Source of the DNA: Methylomicrobium sp051061015
Lineage (GTDB): Bacteria > Pseudomonadota > Gammaproteobacteria > Methylococcales > Methylomonadaceae
Assembly (NCBI GenBank): GCA_051061015.1
Contig: JBPFEG010000060.1
Location: 62,001-126,000 of the forward strand
Reading direction: 5' to 3'
Length of the DNA: 64,000 nt
The position numbers and the translations under genes are program-made. Below are positions 50,838 to 59,065 of this stretch, piece after piece; position 1 is the stretch's first letter; the number at the start of each line of letters is the position of its first letter. The notes under the pieces are model-generated. The model saw nothing but the letters and a program-made list of their open reading frames with translations, was not told the origin of the DNA and did no database searches.

Positions 50838-52658
50838 TTAGTCGTAAACGAACACGTTCGTCGCACCGGTTTCGGCGGACGAAGCATTCAACCGGAAACC
50901 CGCAAACAGCTCGCGGCCCATGCCGTGGTGATGGTCTTTCGCGCTGTTCACGGCCGGGGTGCGTGCATTGAACTCGTCCTTGTCGACCAGCACGTTCACT
51001 TCGCCGGTTTCGGTGTTCAGATAGATCATGTCACCGTTGCGGACTTTCGCAAGCGGGCCTCCATCTGCGCATTCGGGGCACATATGAATTGCCGACGGCA
51101 CCTTGCCGGATGCGCCGGACATCCGTCCGTCGGTGATCAGTGCGACCTTGTAGCCTTTGTCCTGGAGCAGGCCCAGCGGCGGTGTCAGCTTATGCAGTTC
51201 CGGCATGCCGTTTGATTTCGGCCCCTGGAAGCGGATCACCGCGATAAAGTCCTTGTCCAGTTCGCCGCGTTTGAACGCCGCCATCATGTCGTCCTGATCA
51301 TCGAACACGACGGCCGGTGCCTGCACCTCGCGGTGATCCTTGCTGACTGCGGATACTTTCGAGACGCCGCGGCCCAGGTTGCCATGGATCACGTGCAGGC
51401 CGCCTGAAGCATCGAACGGGGAGGCAACGTTTCTGATCACCTCGGGGTCGAGCGATGCGGCAGGGGAGGGTTCCCAGATCAGCTTGCTGTCGACCAGTTT
51501 GGGTTCCTGAGTGTAGTTCTTCATGCCTTTGCCGTCGGCAATGGTCAGTATGTCTTCGTGGAGCAGACCGTTGGCGAGGAGTTCGGCGATCAACACGCCC
51601 ATGCCGCCGGCTGCCTGGAAGTGGTTCACGTCGGCGGGCCCGTTCGGGTAAATCCGGGTCAGCAGCGGCACCACGCGGGACAGCGCATCGAAATCGTCCC
51701 AGTTGATGATGATGCCGGCCGCACGCGCGATCGCAATCAGGTGCATCGTATGGTTGGTAGATCCGCCGGTCGCGAGCAGGCCTATGATCGCGTTCAAAAT
51801 CGCCTTTTCGTCGATCACATGCCCGATCGGGCGGAAATCATTGCCGAGCGCGGTGAATTTCAATACCTGCCGGGCCGCGGCCTTGGTCAACTCGTCGCGC
51901 AGCGGTGTGTAAGGATTAATAAACGATGAGCCGGGCAGATGCAGGCCCATGATTTCGACCATCATCTGGTTGCTGTTGGCGGTGCCGTAAAAGGTGCAGG
52001 TGCCGGGACCGTGATAGGACTTCGATTCGGATTCGAGCAGTTCCTGACGGGTGATTTTGCCTTCAGCGTATTTTTGCCGGGCGCGCGATTTTTCTTTGTT
52101 CGTGATCCCGCTGGGCATCGGTCCGGCGGGTACGAACACGGCCGGCAGATGGCCGAAGCTCAATGCGCCGATCAATAGGCCCGGGACGATCTTGTCGCAC
52201 ACACCGAGATACAGCGCGCCGTCGAACATATTGTGGCTGAGGCCGACTGCTGTCGCCATCGCGATCACGTCGCGGCTGAACAGCGATAATTCCATGCCCG
52301 GCTGGCCTTGCGTGATGCCGTCACACATCGCCGGCACACCGCCGGCAAACTGGGCCACACCACCTGCTTCGTGGATTGCTTCCTTGATCAGCGCCGGGGC
52401 GTCCTTATAAGGTTCGTGCGCGGACAGCATGTCGTTGTAGGAGGAAATAATCGCAATATTCGCTTTTTGCGGGCCGGCCAAATCGGTTTTTTCAGCCGCG
52501 GAACAGGCCGCAAACCCGTGCGCAAGGTTGCCGCAGCCGAGCGTCAGGCGGCGCGGCCCCTGTTCGACCGCCGAGTCGACACGGGCAAGATAAATGGCAC
52601 GGCTTTCGCGACTACGTTTGACCACGTCGCGAGTGACTTTTTCGATGACTGGATGCAT
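50838..52658 (-). CDS. edd: 6-phosphogluconate dehydratase (Entner-Doudoroff)
   Basis: A 606-residue [4Fe-4S] dehydratase that turns 6-phosphogluconate into KDPG. It starts MHPVIEKVTRDVVKRSRESR, and shows LTLGCGNLAHGFA, the cysteine-bearing VPAMCDGITQGQPGMELS and FGHLPAVFVPAGPM, and TDGRMSGASGKVPSAIHMCPE near the C-terminus. Length matches E. coli Edd. zwf lies 222 bases upstream on the same strand, so the two enzymes of the early Entner-Doudoroff route are clustered; eda and pgl are not in the window. Confidence 0.97.
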   Translation of the reverse strand: MHPVIEKVTRDVVKRSRESRAIYLARVDSAVEQGPRRLTLGCGNLAHGFAACSAAEKTDLAGPQKANIAIISSYNDMLSAHEPYKDAPALIKEAIHEAGGVAQFAGGVPAMCDGITQGQPGMELSLFSRDVIAMATAVGLSHNMFDGALYLGVCDKIVPGLLIGALSFGHLPAVFVPAGPMPSGITNKEKSRARQKYAEGKITRQELLESESKSYHGPGTCTFYGTANSNQMMVEIMGLHLPGSSFINPYTPLRDELTKAAARQVLKFTALGNDFRPIGHVIDEKAILNAIIGLLATGGSTNHTMHLIAIARAAGIIINWDDFDALSRVVPLLTRIYPNGPADVNHFQAAGGMGVLIAELLANGLLHEDILTIADGKGMKNYTQEPKLVDSKLIWEPSPAASLDPEVIRNVASPFDASGGLHVIHGNLGRGVSKVSAVSKDHREVQAPAVVFDDQDDMMAAFKRGELDKDFIAVIRFQGPKSNGMPELHKLTPPLGLLQDKGYKVALITDGRMSGASGKVPSAIHMCPECADGGPLAKVRNGDMIYLNTETGEVNVLVDKDEFNARTPAVNSAKDHHHGMGRELFAGFRLNASSAETGATNVFVYD

Positions 52659-52880
52659 TGTGAGTACCTACTGAGCGGCGACTTCGATGAGTGCGCCAAT
52701 GATGAATAAATCTATGAGCAAGGGAGAAGAAGATGGTTCACGATACTGCTGAAATGGTGGAGGGGGCTGCGCACTATTCTTTACCTTTTGGAGTCTACCG
52801 AGGTTTCCGCGCGGCAACTCCATCTTTCGTTATGAAATTGTGCAAATGCGCGCGCCGATGCCCTCCCTACATTTCTTTTC

Positions 52881-54347
52881 TCAACCTTCCCAAGCCCTGC
52901 CGTCGCGGTCCAGCAGTAAATCGGAGGCAATTGGCCCCCAACTGCCGGCCTGATACGGCTTTGGTTTTTCAGGGGATTTCGCCCAGGCGTTCTGAATCGA
53001 ATCGATCCAGGTCCAGGCCTGTTCGATTTCTTCCCGGCTCAAAAACAGCGTTGGATTGCCGCGCATCGCTTCGAGTACCAGTTTTTCATAGCCGCCGAAA
53101 ATCCGGCTGTTATTGAAGGTTTCCGAGAAACTCAAGTCGAGCTTGGTTTTTTGAATCTTCAGGTTTTCGTCGATGCCGGGCACTTTGTTCAGCATTTCGA
53201 TTTCGACGCCTTCGTTCGGCTGCAAATGAATAACCAATTTGTTCGGCGGCAGGCGCAGATAACTGTCCTTGAATATGTTGTGCGGCACGCGCTTGAAATA
53301 GACCACGATTTCGGTCCGCTTGTTGTGCATGCGCTTGCCTGCCCGGAGATAGAACGGTACGTCGGCCCAGCGCCAGTTGTCGATATCGACCCGGATTGCG
53401 ACGAAACTTTCGGTCGTGCTTTCGGTATTCGCCCCTTCTTCTTCAAGATAGCCGGGTACGGGCTTGCGGTTGACGTATCCGGCACTGTATTGGCCGCGCA
53501 CGGTTTTCTCGTCGACATTCTTGACCGTAATCGGACGCAGTGCTTTCAAGACCTTGATTTTTTCGTTATGGATGCTTTCAGCTTCCAGGTTGGCCGGCGG
53601 CTCCATCGCGATGAAGGTTAAAATCTGCAGCAAATGATTCTGCACCATGTCGCGCAACTGGCCTGTCTTGTCGAAATACTCCCAGCGGCCTTCGATGCCG
53701 ATGTCTTCGGCAACGGTGATTTGAATATGGTCGATCGTATTGTGGTTCCAGTTGGTCGTGAAGATCGAATTGGCGAAACGCAGGGCCAAGAGATTCAACA
53801 CCGTTTCCTTGCCCAGATAATGGTCGATCCGGTAAACCTGGTCTTCATTGAAGACTTTCGCGACTTCGTCGTTGATTTCAATCGACGATTTTAGGTTATG
53901 GCCGATCGGTTTTTCCATCACCATCCGCGATGCGGGCGTCAGAATGCCCGACTGAGCGAGACCCTGGCAAATACTTTTAAATAAAAACGGTGCGACCGCG
54001 AAGTAATTGACCATCACCCGTTGCTGCTGGTCGATCACCTCATGCAGCCGTTGATACTGCTCCAACTGAGTCAAATCGATCTGCAGATAGCTCAGCCGGC
54101 TTGAAAAGCGTTGCCAGACCGCTTCATCCAGTTTTTCTCCGAGGAATTGCTGCAAGCTCGTGTGCGCGACATCGATATAAAAAGCACTTTCGCCGGGGTG
54201 TCGGTCTACGCCGATAATCCGCGTGTCGGTTTCAAGCAGATTGGCATTTTCGAGCCGGTACAGCGAAATGAGCAGCTTGCGTCGGGTTAAATCGCCGAGG
54301 GCGCCATAGATGACCAGATCGCAGGGTTTGAATTTTTTATCCTTCAT
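52881..54347 (-). CDS. zwf: Glucose-6-phosphate 1-dehydrogenase
   Basis: A 488-residue enzyme oxidising glucose 6-phosphate to 6-phosphogluconolactone with NAD(P)+. The dinucleotide-binding motif is GALGDLTRRKL (15-25) and the substrate-binding, catalytic-region motif is RIDHYLGKE (173-181) with catalytic-network His176. LRAGKRMHNKRTEI and EALRPITV are further family landmarks. It heads the zwf-edd pair. In type I methanotrophs this path can make NADPH and pyruvate alongside the RuMP cycle. Confidence 0.97.
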   Translation of the reverse strand: MKDKKFKPCDLVIYGALGDLTRRKLLISLYRLENANLLETDTRIIGVDRHPGESAFYIDVAHTSLQQFLGEKLDEAVWQRFSSRLSYLQIDLTQLEQYQRLHEVIDQQQRVMVNYFAVAPFLFKSICQGLAQSGILTPASRMVMEKPIGHNLKSSIEINDEVAKVFNEDQVYRIDHYLGKETVLNLLALRFANSIFTTNWNHNTIDHIQITVAEDIGIEGRWEYFDKTGQLRDMVQNHLLQILTFIAMEPPANLEAESIHNEKIKVLKALRPITVKNVDEKTVRGQYSAGYVNRKPVPGYLEEEGANTESTTESFVAIRVDIDNWRWADVPFYLRAGKRMHNKRTEIVVYFKRVPHNIFKDSYLRLPPNKLVIHLQPNEGVEIEMLNKVPGIDENLKIQKTKLDLSFSETFNNSRIFGGYEKLVLEAMRGNPTLFLSREEIEQAWTWIDSIQNAWAKSPEKPKPYQAGSWGPIASDLLLDRDGRAWEG

Positions 54348-54587
54348 TAGAGATGGTTTATCAAGTCAAGTGGGGATTGTTGCCAGGTTTTCGATCAATC
54401 CGGGATTAAACGAGCGGCCGTATTATCGCAGAAAACGGCCTTCACCGCCGTAATCATTGCAAAGTGGAATTAAATTGGCGCAATTGTTGCCGCGAGCTTT
54501 ATCGATGGATTTCAAGTTGGCTGATCAGGTATTTGCCGGAGATGCTGCAGGAAAAATCGAGTCGCTATTATTTCGACTCGAAATTTA

Positions 54588-54616
54588 TTGACACGGCATG
54601 TAACTGCATCTATAGT
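54588..54616 (+). promoter_or_regulatory. Strong sigma70-type promoter without a nearby ORF
   Basis: TTGACA (54588-54593), 17-base spacer, TATAGT (54611-54616). No convincing coding sequence begins in the next 430 bases, so this promoter may serve a long leader of the gene at 55047 or a non-coding RNA. Confidence 0.7.
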
Positions 54617-54622
54617 ATCGAT

Positions 54623-54890
54623 TCACTACTATTTGAATGGCGATAACTTTCGCTAAGCCGGTCGGAACCGTACTTGCAGAATAAAGAGAACATTGGTCGC
54701 GATGGGAGGCCGATTCGGGAAGAATCTTGGACTAAGAGAGTTATCCCATTATGTAGTGGGTGCTCGAATGGAGTCAATAACGGAGTGCAGTGAAACTCGA
54801 CCTTGGAGGCATGCCTTCTGAAGAAGGCCTGGAATAAATCGTGGTTTTCACATTGCAGATCTCGCCGACTGAACTTTCGGCGAGAGGTTA
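54623..54890 (+). ncRNA. Candidate non-coding RNA with repeated GGA motifs
   Basis: Downstream of the promoter at 54588-54616, eight GGA triplets occur between 54664 and 54833 (near 54664, 54705, 54718, 54729, 54770, 54782, 54805 and 54831). A hairpin GCCTTCT/AGAAGGC lies at 54813-54828, and an 8-bp stem CTCGCCGA/TCGGCGAG at 54861-54884. Repeated GGA in single-stranded loops is the mark of CsrB/RsmZ-type RNAs that sequester CsrA. No T-run terminator follows the last stem. It could instead be the 5' leader of the gene at 55047. This is a weak call. Confidence 0.35.
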
Positions 54891-55046
54891 ATAACGCTGA
54901 GGTGGTTTAGTGTGACTGGTTGCCAATTACGGATTACAAGGATTTGATCCGTTTTCTGCATCCAAGTCGCATCGTCCGTTAAAAGGGGACGCTACCGGCG
55001 GAATCAAAACACAATAATTATTAGGTAGATATTTTGAGGTGACAAT

Positions 55047-55241
55047 ATGAGCAGCATTAACGAAGAAGTACAAGTACAAGTTAAGGATCGTTTCTGGATG
55101 TATGTAGGTTGCGCGGTATTTGTGATCGTGGCCGGGATCCTGATGGTCAAGCAAAGCGAGAACGAAAAATATGCGCCGATCAAACAACTGGCGGATGACG
55201 AAAAAGCATCGATGAATATCAGAGTGCTGAGTGAATCTTGA
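55047..55241 (+). CDS. Small single-span membrane protein
   Basis: A 64-residue protein, preceded by TGAGGTG. One membrane helix (WMYVGCAVFVIVAGILMV, residues 17-34) separates an acidic N-terminal arm (SSINEEVQVQVKDR) from a charged C-terminal tail (KQSENEKYAPIKQLADDEK). No family recognised. It sits about 430 bases after a strong promoter. It may be co-expressed with the six-cysteine secreted protein downstream. Confidence 0.65.
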   Translation: MSSINEEVQVQVKDRFWMYVGCAVFVIVAGILMVKQSENEKYAPIKQLADDEKASMNIRVLSES

Positions 55242-55417
55242 TACCCTGCCGTTGCGCTTGCGAAGTACGCCTTCATTTATCTTTGCGATGATTAAATGGA
55301 TTGGCGCCTTAGCGAGAACGAGGCATTTAGCAGTTGCGCGTTTTATTGATCGGCTTCATGTTCGGTCAAGATGGAGCGCAGTTTAGCTCTTAAACATTCC
55401 GAACAGGAGAAACAATT

Positions 55418-55780
55418 ATGAAACGTAATTTTACATGGCTGATTGTCGCCTTGACTGTATTTTCCGGCGGCGCCTCGGCATCCGAATATATTTTCCGGGA
55501 CCTGATGGCTAACACCCTGCCTTCACCCGGCTGCGCTTCCGAGTCTGAAGCGATTGCAAAGGCAACCAAACCTTATAATATCAACAACTATAGCAAGCGT
55601 TTCTGCCAGACTCAGGGTTACGGCTGGTACGTGGCCGAAGTCAAAGACAACGGTAAAGCGGTCTGTAATGATTGCACAGGTGCTGATGCAGGTAAAAAAC
55701 AATGCCATGTAGAAGATGTCGTCGTGACCTGTAAGCGTCTGAAACCCGGTACGGCGGGTTTGATTCCTGGAAAAAGCTGA
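55418..55780 (+). CDS. Secreted hypothetical protein with six cysteines
   Basis: A 120-residue exported protein; ACAGGAG precedes the ATG. The signal peptide (FTWLIVALTVFSGGASA) should be cut near ASA-SEY. The mature part of about 100 residues holds six cysteines at 39, 63, 83, 86, 96 and 105, enough for three disulfides, including a CNDC pair. VAEVKDNGKAVCNDC and HVEDVVVTCKRL suggest a small beta-rich domain. The family is unknown to me; it could be a methanotroph-specific envelope protein. A hairpin at 55891-55913 may end the transcript. Confidence 0.65.
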   Translation: MKRNFTWLIVALTVFSGGASASEYIFRDLMANTLPSPGCASESEAIAKATKPYNINNYSKRFCQTQGYGWYVAEVKDNGKAVCNDCTGADAGKKQCHVEDVVVTCKRLKPGTAGLIPGKS

Positions 55781-55890
55781 GTTCATTTGCCCTCTCGGCT
55801 GGATAATTTTCTTGCCTAGCGATCGGCGCGTATTTATTAGTATTCCACACCCCTTGACCAATAAATCGCATCGATCGCCCTCTTTACAAC

Positions 55891-55913
55891 CCGGCAGTTT
55901 GGTTTTCTGCCGG
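55891..55913 (+). terminator. Hairpin after the six-cysteine protein gene
   Basis: CCGGCAG (55891-55897) pairs with CTGCCGG (55907-55913) around a T-rich 9-base loop, followed by AATGTTTTCC. It lies 110 bases after the stop codon. A short T-run makes it a moderate terminator candidate. Confidence 0.45.
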
Positions 55914-56066
55914 AATGTTTTCCGCCCGATAATTCCTGTTTTTTGCCTTCATACCGGCTACGAATCGAAATTCATTGAACTCAATGAATCCGGATAGGCC
56001 TTATTCTGCTTTCCTAGTTTTTTGGGTCTTTAAAAGCCGGCTCCAGCTATAAGTAAACCCGGGAGA

Positions 56067-56080
56067 TTGATCTTGATCAA
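56067..56080. promoter_or_regulatory. FNR/Anr-type box
   Basis: TTGAT-CTTG-ATCAA is a perfect match to the FNR/Anr consensus TTGAT-N4-ATCAA. It lies 188 bases upstream of the osmC-like start and 287 bases after the six-cysteine gene. FNR proteins use an oxygen-labile [4Fe-4S] cluster, so the osmC-speD unit or a leader here may respond to oxygen. No fnr gene is in the window. Confidence 0.6.
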
Positions 56081-56267
56081 TCGCTGAAGAGAGCGGTTTG
56101 CCGTCAATTCGTCCCAAATATGAACCCATGCCCGCCGTTCTGATTCTTTACCTCGGGACTCCGGGTGGCAATAGGGATTTTTACAAAAAAATCAATATCA
56201 AATCTCTCTGTCGATCGGCATTTCTGTGCTACTCTATGCGTCTTTTTTTATCGGGGGATCAAAATCG

Positions 56268-56687
56268 ATGAAAGCGACAGTCAAATGGGTTGACGGCGTG
56301 ATGTTTGTCGGCGAATCCGGCAGCGGGCACGCGGTCGTGATGGACGGTCCGCCCGACCACGGCGGCCGGAATATGGGCTTTCGTCCGATGGAAATGCTGC
56401 TGCTGGGCGTCGGCGGTTGCTCGGCGTTTGACGTCGTGCAGATTCTGCAAAAGGGCAAAAACGACATCGTCGACTGCATAACCGAATTGACCGCCGAGCG
56501 CGTCGATGCGGTGCCTGCCGTATTCAGCAGAATCCATTTGCATTTTATCGTCAAGGGCCGCAATTTGAAGGAAGCGGTGGTCGAGAGGGCGGTCAAGCTG
56601 TCGGCGGAAAAATATTGCTCCGCATCGATTATGTTGGGTAAGGCGGGGGTGGAAATCACCCATGATTTTGAAGTGATCGAGGTTTAA
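56268..56687 (+). CDS. OsmC-family peroxiredoxin-like protein
   Basis: From ATG 56268 the protein has 139 residues and fits the OsmC/YhfA subgroup. PMEMLLLGVGGCSAFDVVQIL (about residues 43-63) carries the first catalytic Cys, and VKLSAEKYCSASIML near 120 the second, which together reduce organic hydroperoxides with thiols. Here the first motif is GGCSA, as in YhfA-type members. Upstream in-frame codons add a hydrophobic stretch without a ribosome-binding site, so I place the start at 56268 after GGGGGA. It stops just before speD and shares its transcript. Confidence 0.9.
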   Translation: MKATVKWVDGVMFVGESGSGHAVVMDGPPDHGGRNMGFRPMEMLLLGVGGCSAFDVVQILQKGKNDIVDCITELTAERVDAVPAVFSRIHLHFIVKGRNLKEAVVERAVKLSAEKYCSASIMLGKAGVEITHDFEVIEV

Positions 56688-56691
56688 TGAG

Positions 56692-57501
56692 TTGAAAAAT
56701 AAATTGCAATTGCACGGCTTTAATAATCTTACGAAGTCGCTGAGTTTCAATATTTATGATGTTTGTTATGCGCCGGCCGAGCAGCAACTGGCTTATATCG
56801 AGTATATCGATGAAGCTTACAATGCTGACCGTCTGACGCAAATCCTGAAGGATGTCGCCGACATCATCGGCGCGCAGATCCTGAATATCGCGCATCAGGA
56901 TTACGATCCTCAAGGGGCCAGCGTGACAATGCTGATTTCGGAAGGCGATGTGATGCCGCCTGCGAATATGAACAGCCAGACGCCAGGTCCTTTGCCTGAT
57001 ACCGTGCTCGCACACCTCGATAAAAGCCATATTACGGTCCATACCTATCCCGAAAGCCATCCCGATAACGGCATCAGTACATTCCGTGCGGATATCGATG
57101 TTTCGACCTGCGGCCGGATCTCTCCGCTGAAAGCGCTGAATTACCTGATCCACAGCTTCGAGTCGGACATCGTGATCATGGACTACCGGGTGCGCGGTTT
57201 TACCCGCGACATCACCGGCAAAAAGCATTACATCGACCACAACATTAACTCGATTCAGAACTATATTGCGAAGGATACGCAGGAACTGTATCAGATGATC
57301 GACGTGAACGTGTATCAGGAAAACATCTTCCATACCAAGATGATGCTGAAAGAGTTCGAGCTCGAAAATTACCTTTTTGAAAAAGAAAGTAATCTGAACG
57401 AGATTCAAAAAATGGATATCGAAAAGAAACTGCAAACGGAAGTCACCGAAATTTTTTACGGGCACAATTACCGCCGTAAAAAGATCAAGGTGGCCGATTA
57501 A
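56692..57501 (+). CDS. speD: S-adenosylmethionine decarboxylase proenzyme
   Basis: A 269-residue pyruvoyl enzyme that makes decarboxylated SAM for spermidine synthesis. It aligns along its full length with E. coli SpeD: KLQLHGFNNLTKSLSF at the start, LDKSHITVHTYPESHPDNG at 109-127, with Ser112 as the self-cleavage site that becomes the pyruvoyl group. STCGRISPLKALNYL, DYRVRGFTRDI and NVYQENIFHTKM follow. The TTG start is required, as no in-frame ATG precedes the conserved N-terminus; GAGG lies upstream. The methylthioadenosine it ultimately yields is recycled by the mtn genes. Confidence 0.95.
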   Translation: MKNKLQLHGFNNLTKSLSFNIYDVCYAPAEQQLAYIEYIDEAYNADRLTQILKDVADIIGAQILNIAHQDYDPQGASVTMLISEGDVMPPANMNSQTPGPLPDTVLAHLDKSHITVHTYPESHPDNGISTFRADIDVSTCGRISPLKALNYLIHSFESDIVIMDYRVRGFTRDITGKKHYIDHNINSIQNYIAKDTQELYQMIDVNVYQENIFHTKMMLKEFELENYLFEKESNLNEIQKMDIEKKLQTEVTEIFYGHNYRRKKIKVAD

Positions 57502-57571
57502 GCGTTCCGAGATATTCCGGGATATTCAAGAAGTAGGGGGATAGGCGATGAGTTTATTCCCCTTTTTTCGT

Positions 57572-57820
57572 TTATAGCCGCAAACGCTGCGACAGCCACA
57601 CAACCGGGTGCACGACCTGCATATCTCTTCCTTTTTCCCGCAACCCCGCCGCGATATGCAATGCGCAGCCGATATTCGAGATGGCCTGCCTGCCGTATAC
57701 GCCTGAATCAGCGCGATGCGGCCGCACGGCGATTCGTTTTCATTTTCGGTGAGTTGATAAGTTGGGCAATGCGGCAGGTACAGGCCGCGTTTTAAGCAAA
57801 GATCGTCATCCTTTGACAGT
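57572..57820 (-). pseudogene. Internally deleted glcF-like (glycolate oxidase Fe-S subunit) relic
   Basis: On the minus strand two pieces of a GlcF-type iron-sulfur subunit are joined. The first reads DDDLCLKRGLYLPHCPTYQL...ESPCGRIALIQAY, the start of the ferredoxin domain; in the intact family this is CxxCGxCxxxCPTY and SPRGRI, so two key residues are lost. The second, in another frame, reads ISNIGCALHIAAGLREKG...VVHPVVWLSQRL and a stop, the family C-terminus. Roughly 300 residues are missing between them, near 57681-57705. The first piece continues in the frame of the preceding membrane protein, after its stop. It is a clear remnant. Confidence 0.78.
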
Positions 57821-57822
57821 TT

Positions 57823-58302
57823 TTATGCATCGATTTTGCGCGCAAGCGCGTCAACGATGCTCAGATATTCCGAAGGTTTCGGGCGGTATAAAACGAATCC
57901 GAGCGCAGCCAGGCCGGTAAAAATATACAGGGTATTGAAATCGTCGCCGAGCAGGAACAGTATGATGCCCAGCACGCCGACGCTTTCAACCAATACCGTC
58001 GACACGATCACCGCGTTTAAGTAGCGGTGCTTTGCGGGTTTGTCTCCGGGCATCGTCTGGCACAGGCGTACTTGAATGTAGCGGATCAGATTCGTCAGCG
58101 GGAAGATGATGATCGCGAAGGCGTAAAATAATGTGCGGTACGTAATCAGCCGTTCTGCCGGCCAATGCAGTTGCCATGGTTCACCATACCGAATACAAAC
58201 CGCCAAGGTGACCGCCAAACAGATCGCCATGAACATCATGACTGCACGATGAATCATCAGGTCGGAGTTAATTTGGGTAGTATCGAGTCGTAGCGGCATC
58301 AT
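57823..58302 (-). CDS. Hypothetical integral membrane protein
   Basis: From ATG 58302 (tandem ATG at 58299) the protein has 159 residues. Four hydrophobic segments are visible: MMFMAICLAVTLAVCI near residue 22, TLFYAFAIIIFPLTNLI near 58, VIVSTVLVESVGVLGIILFLLG near 101 and TLYIFTGLAALGFVLY near 128. The upstream in-frame extension to 58437 is charged and has no start signal. The family is unknown. It is directly followed by a glcF-like relic in the same frame, which suggests a deletion next to its 3' end. Confidence 0.6.
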   Translation of the reverse strand: MMPLRLDTTQINSDLMIHRAVMMFMAICLAVTLAVCIRYGEPWQLHWPAERLITYRTLFYAFAIIIFPLTNLIRYIQVRLCQTMPGDKPAKHRYLNAVIVSTVLVESVGVLGIILFLLGDDFNTLYIFTGLAALGFVLYRPKPSEYLSIVDALARKIDA

Positions 58303-58519
58303 TTTTCTGAATATTGAGCATCGGCTTATGATACCAGACCTTCGCCACCTTCTGCTGGCGCGGGTATATTCTCCAGGCAAATTTTTTATCGATGAGGGAG
58401 GTAGATCACACCTTGATAAAGTGATAAAGTTGAACATTTTGACAGAGCGGCTTGCCGGTATTAAGCCATAGGCGGCCGGGCGCTTTCATTACAATAATAA
58501 CGAAACCACCACGATCAAT

Positions 58520-58990
58520 ATGAAAAACTTAATACAGAAAAAAAATACCTGGCTGGTCGTCTGTGCCTGTCTGATTCTGGCCTTCACAGTGACTGGCTGC
58601 TCGGATGACGATGACAAACAACAGCCTAGCGCGGCCGAAGCCAAAAAATTGCAGACGGCCGGCGATGTGCATAATCCGTTCGACCATACGCATGACGAAC
58701 CGGTCACCGATGTGCAAAAACACAAATTCGAACACGACTTTGCGGCACAATGCGTCGAGCGGGAATTGAAAAATTCGACCGACAAGGAAGCGGATAAAGC
58801 GCGCTGGGAGAAGCCGTGCATGTGCATCGCGACTTACATGATGAAAAATCTGACCGCCGGCGAAGCCGAGAAATTTCTCGACGAACATAAAAATACCCAG
58901 TCGCTTGTGATCAAATACGAAAATGCGGCTTATCATTGTCTGCAGGCGAAGCAGTCGCCTAAAGAGCCGCAACTATTCGGCAGACAATAA
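58520..58990 (+). CDS. Hypothetical lipoprotein
   Basis: A 156-residue protein with a lipoprotein signal (WLVVCACLILAFTVTGC, lipobox VTGC, Cys27). The mature part begins with an acidic linker (SDDDDKQQPSAAEAKK) and a His-rich patch (HNPFDHTHDEP), then a helical domain with cysteines in AAQCVERELK, KPCMCIATYM and AYHCLQAK. CxC and single Cys could form disulfides or a metal site. I do not recognise the family. It stands alone between convergent or divergent neighbours. Confidence 0.7.
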   Translation: MKNLIQKKNTWLVVCACLILAFTVTGCSDDDDKQQPSAAEAKKLQTAGDVHNPFDHTHDEPVTDVQKHKFEHDFAAQCVERELKNSTDKEADKARWEKPCMCIATYMMKNLTAGEAEKFLDEHKNTQSLVIKYENAAYHCLQAKQSPKEPQLFGRQ

Positions 58991-59065
58991 AAATTGGATT
59001 TCATCGATTTTGCCGGAAGGGAAACAGTGCTGACTGTTTTCCCTCTGTCAGAAAGTCAGTTTTTC

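Noticed and set aside
52733..53116. 127-codon plus-strand ORF between edd and zwf
   Set aside because: Runs antisense into zwf and has no domain; the gap itself is only 222 bases.
54464..54646. 60-codon plus-strand ORF upstream of the candidate RNA
   Set aside because: No family match, no ribosome-binding site, and it overlaps the strong promoter at 54588-54616.
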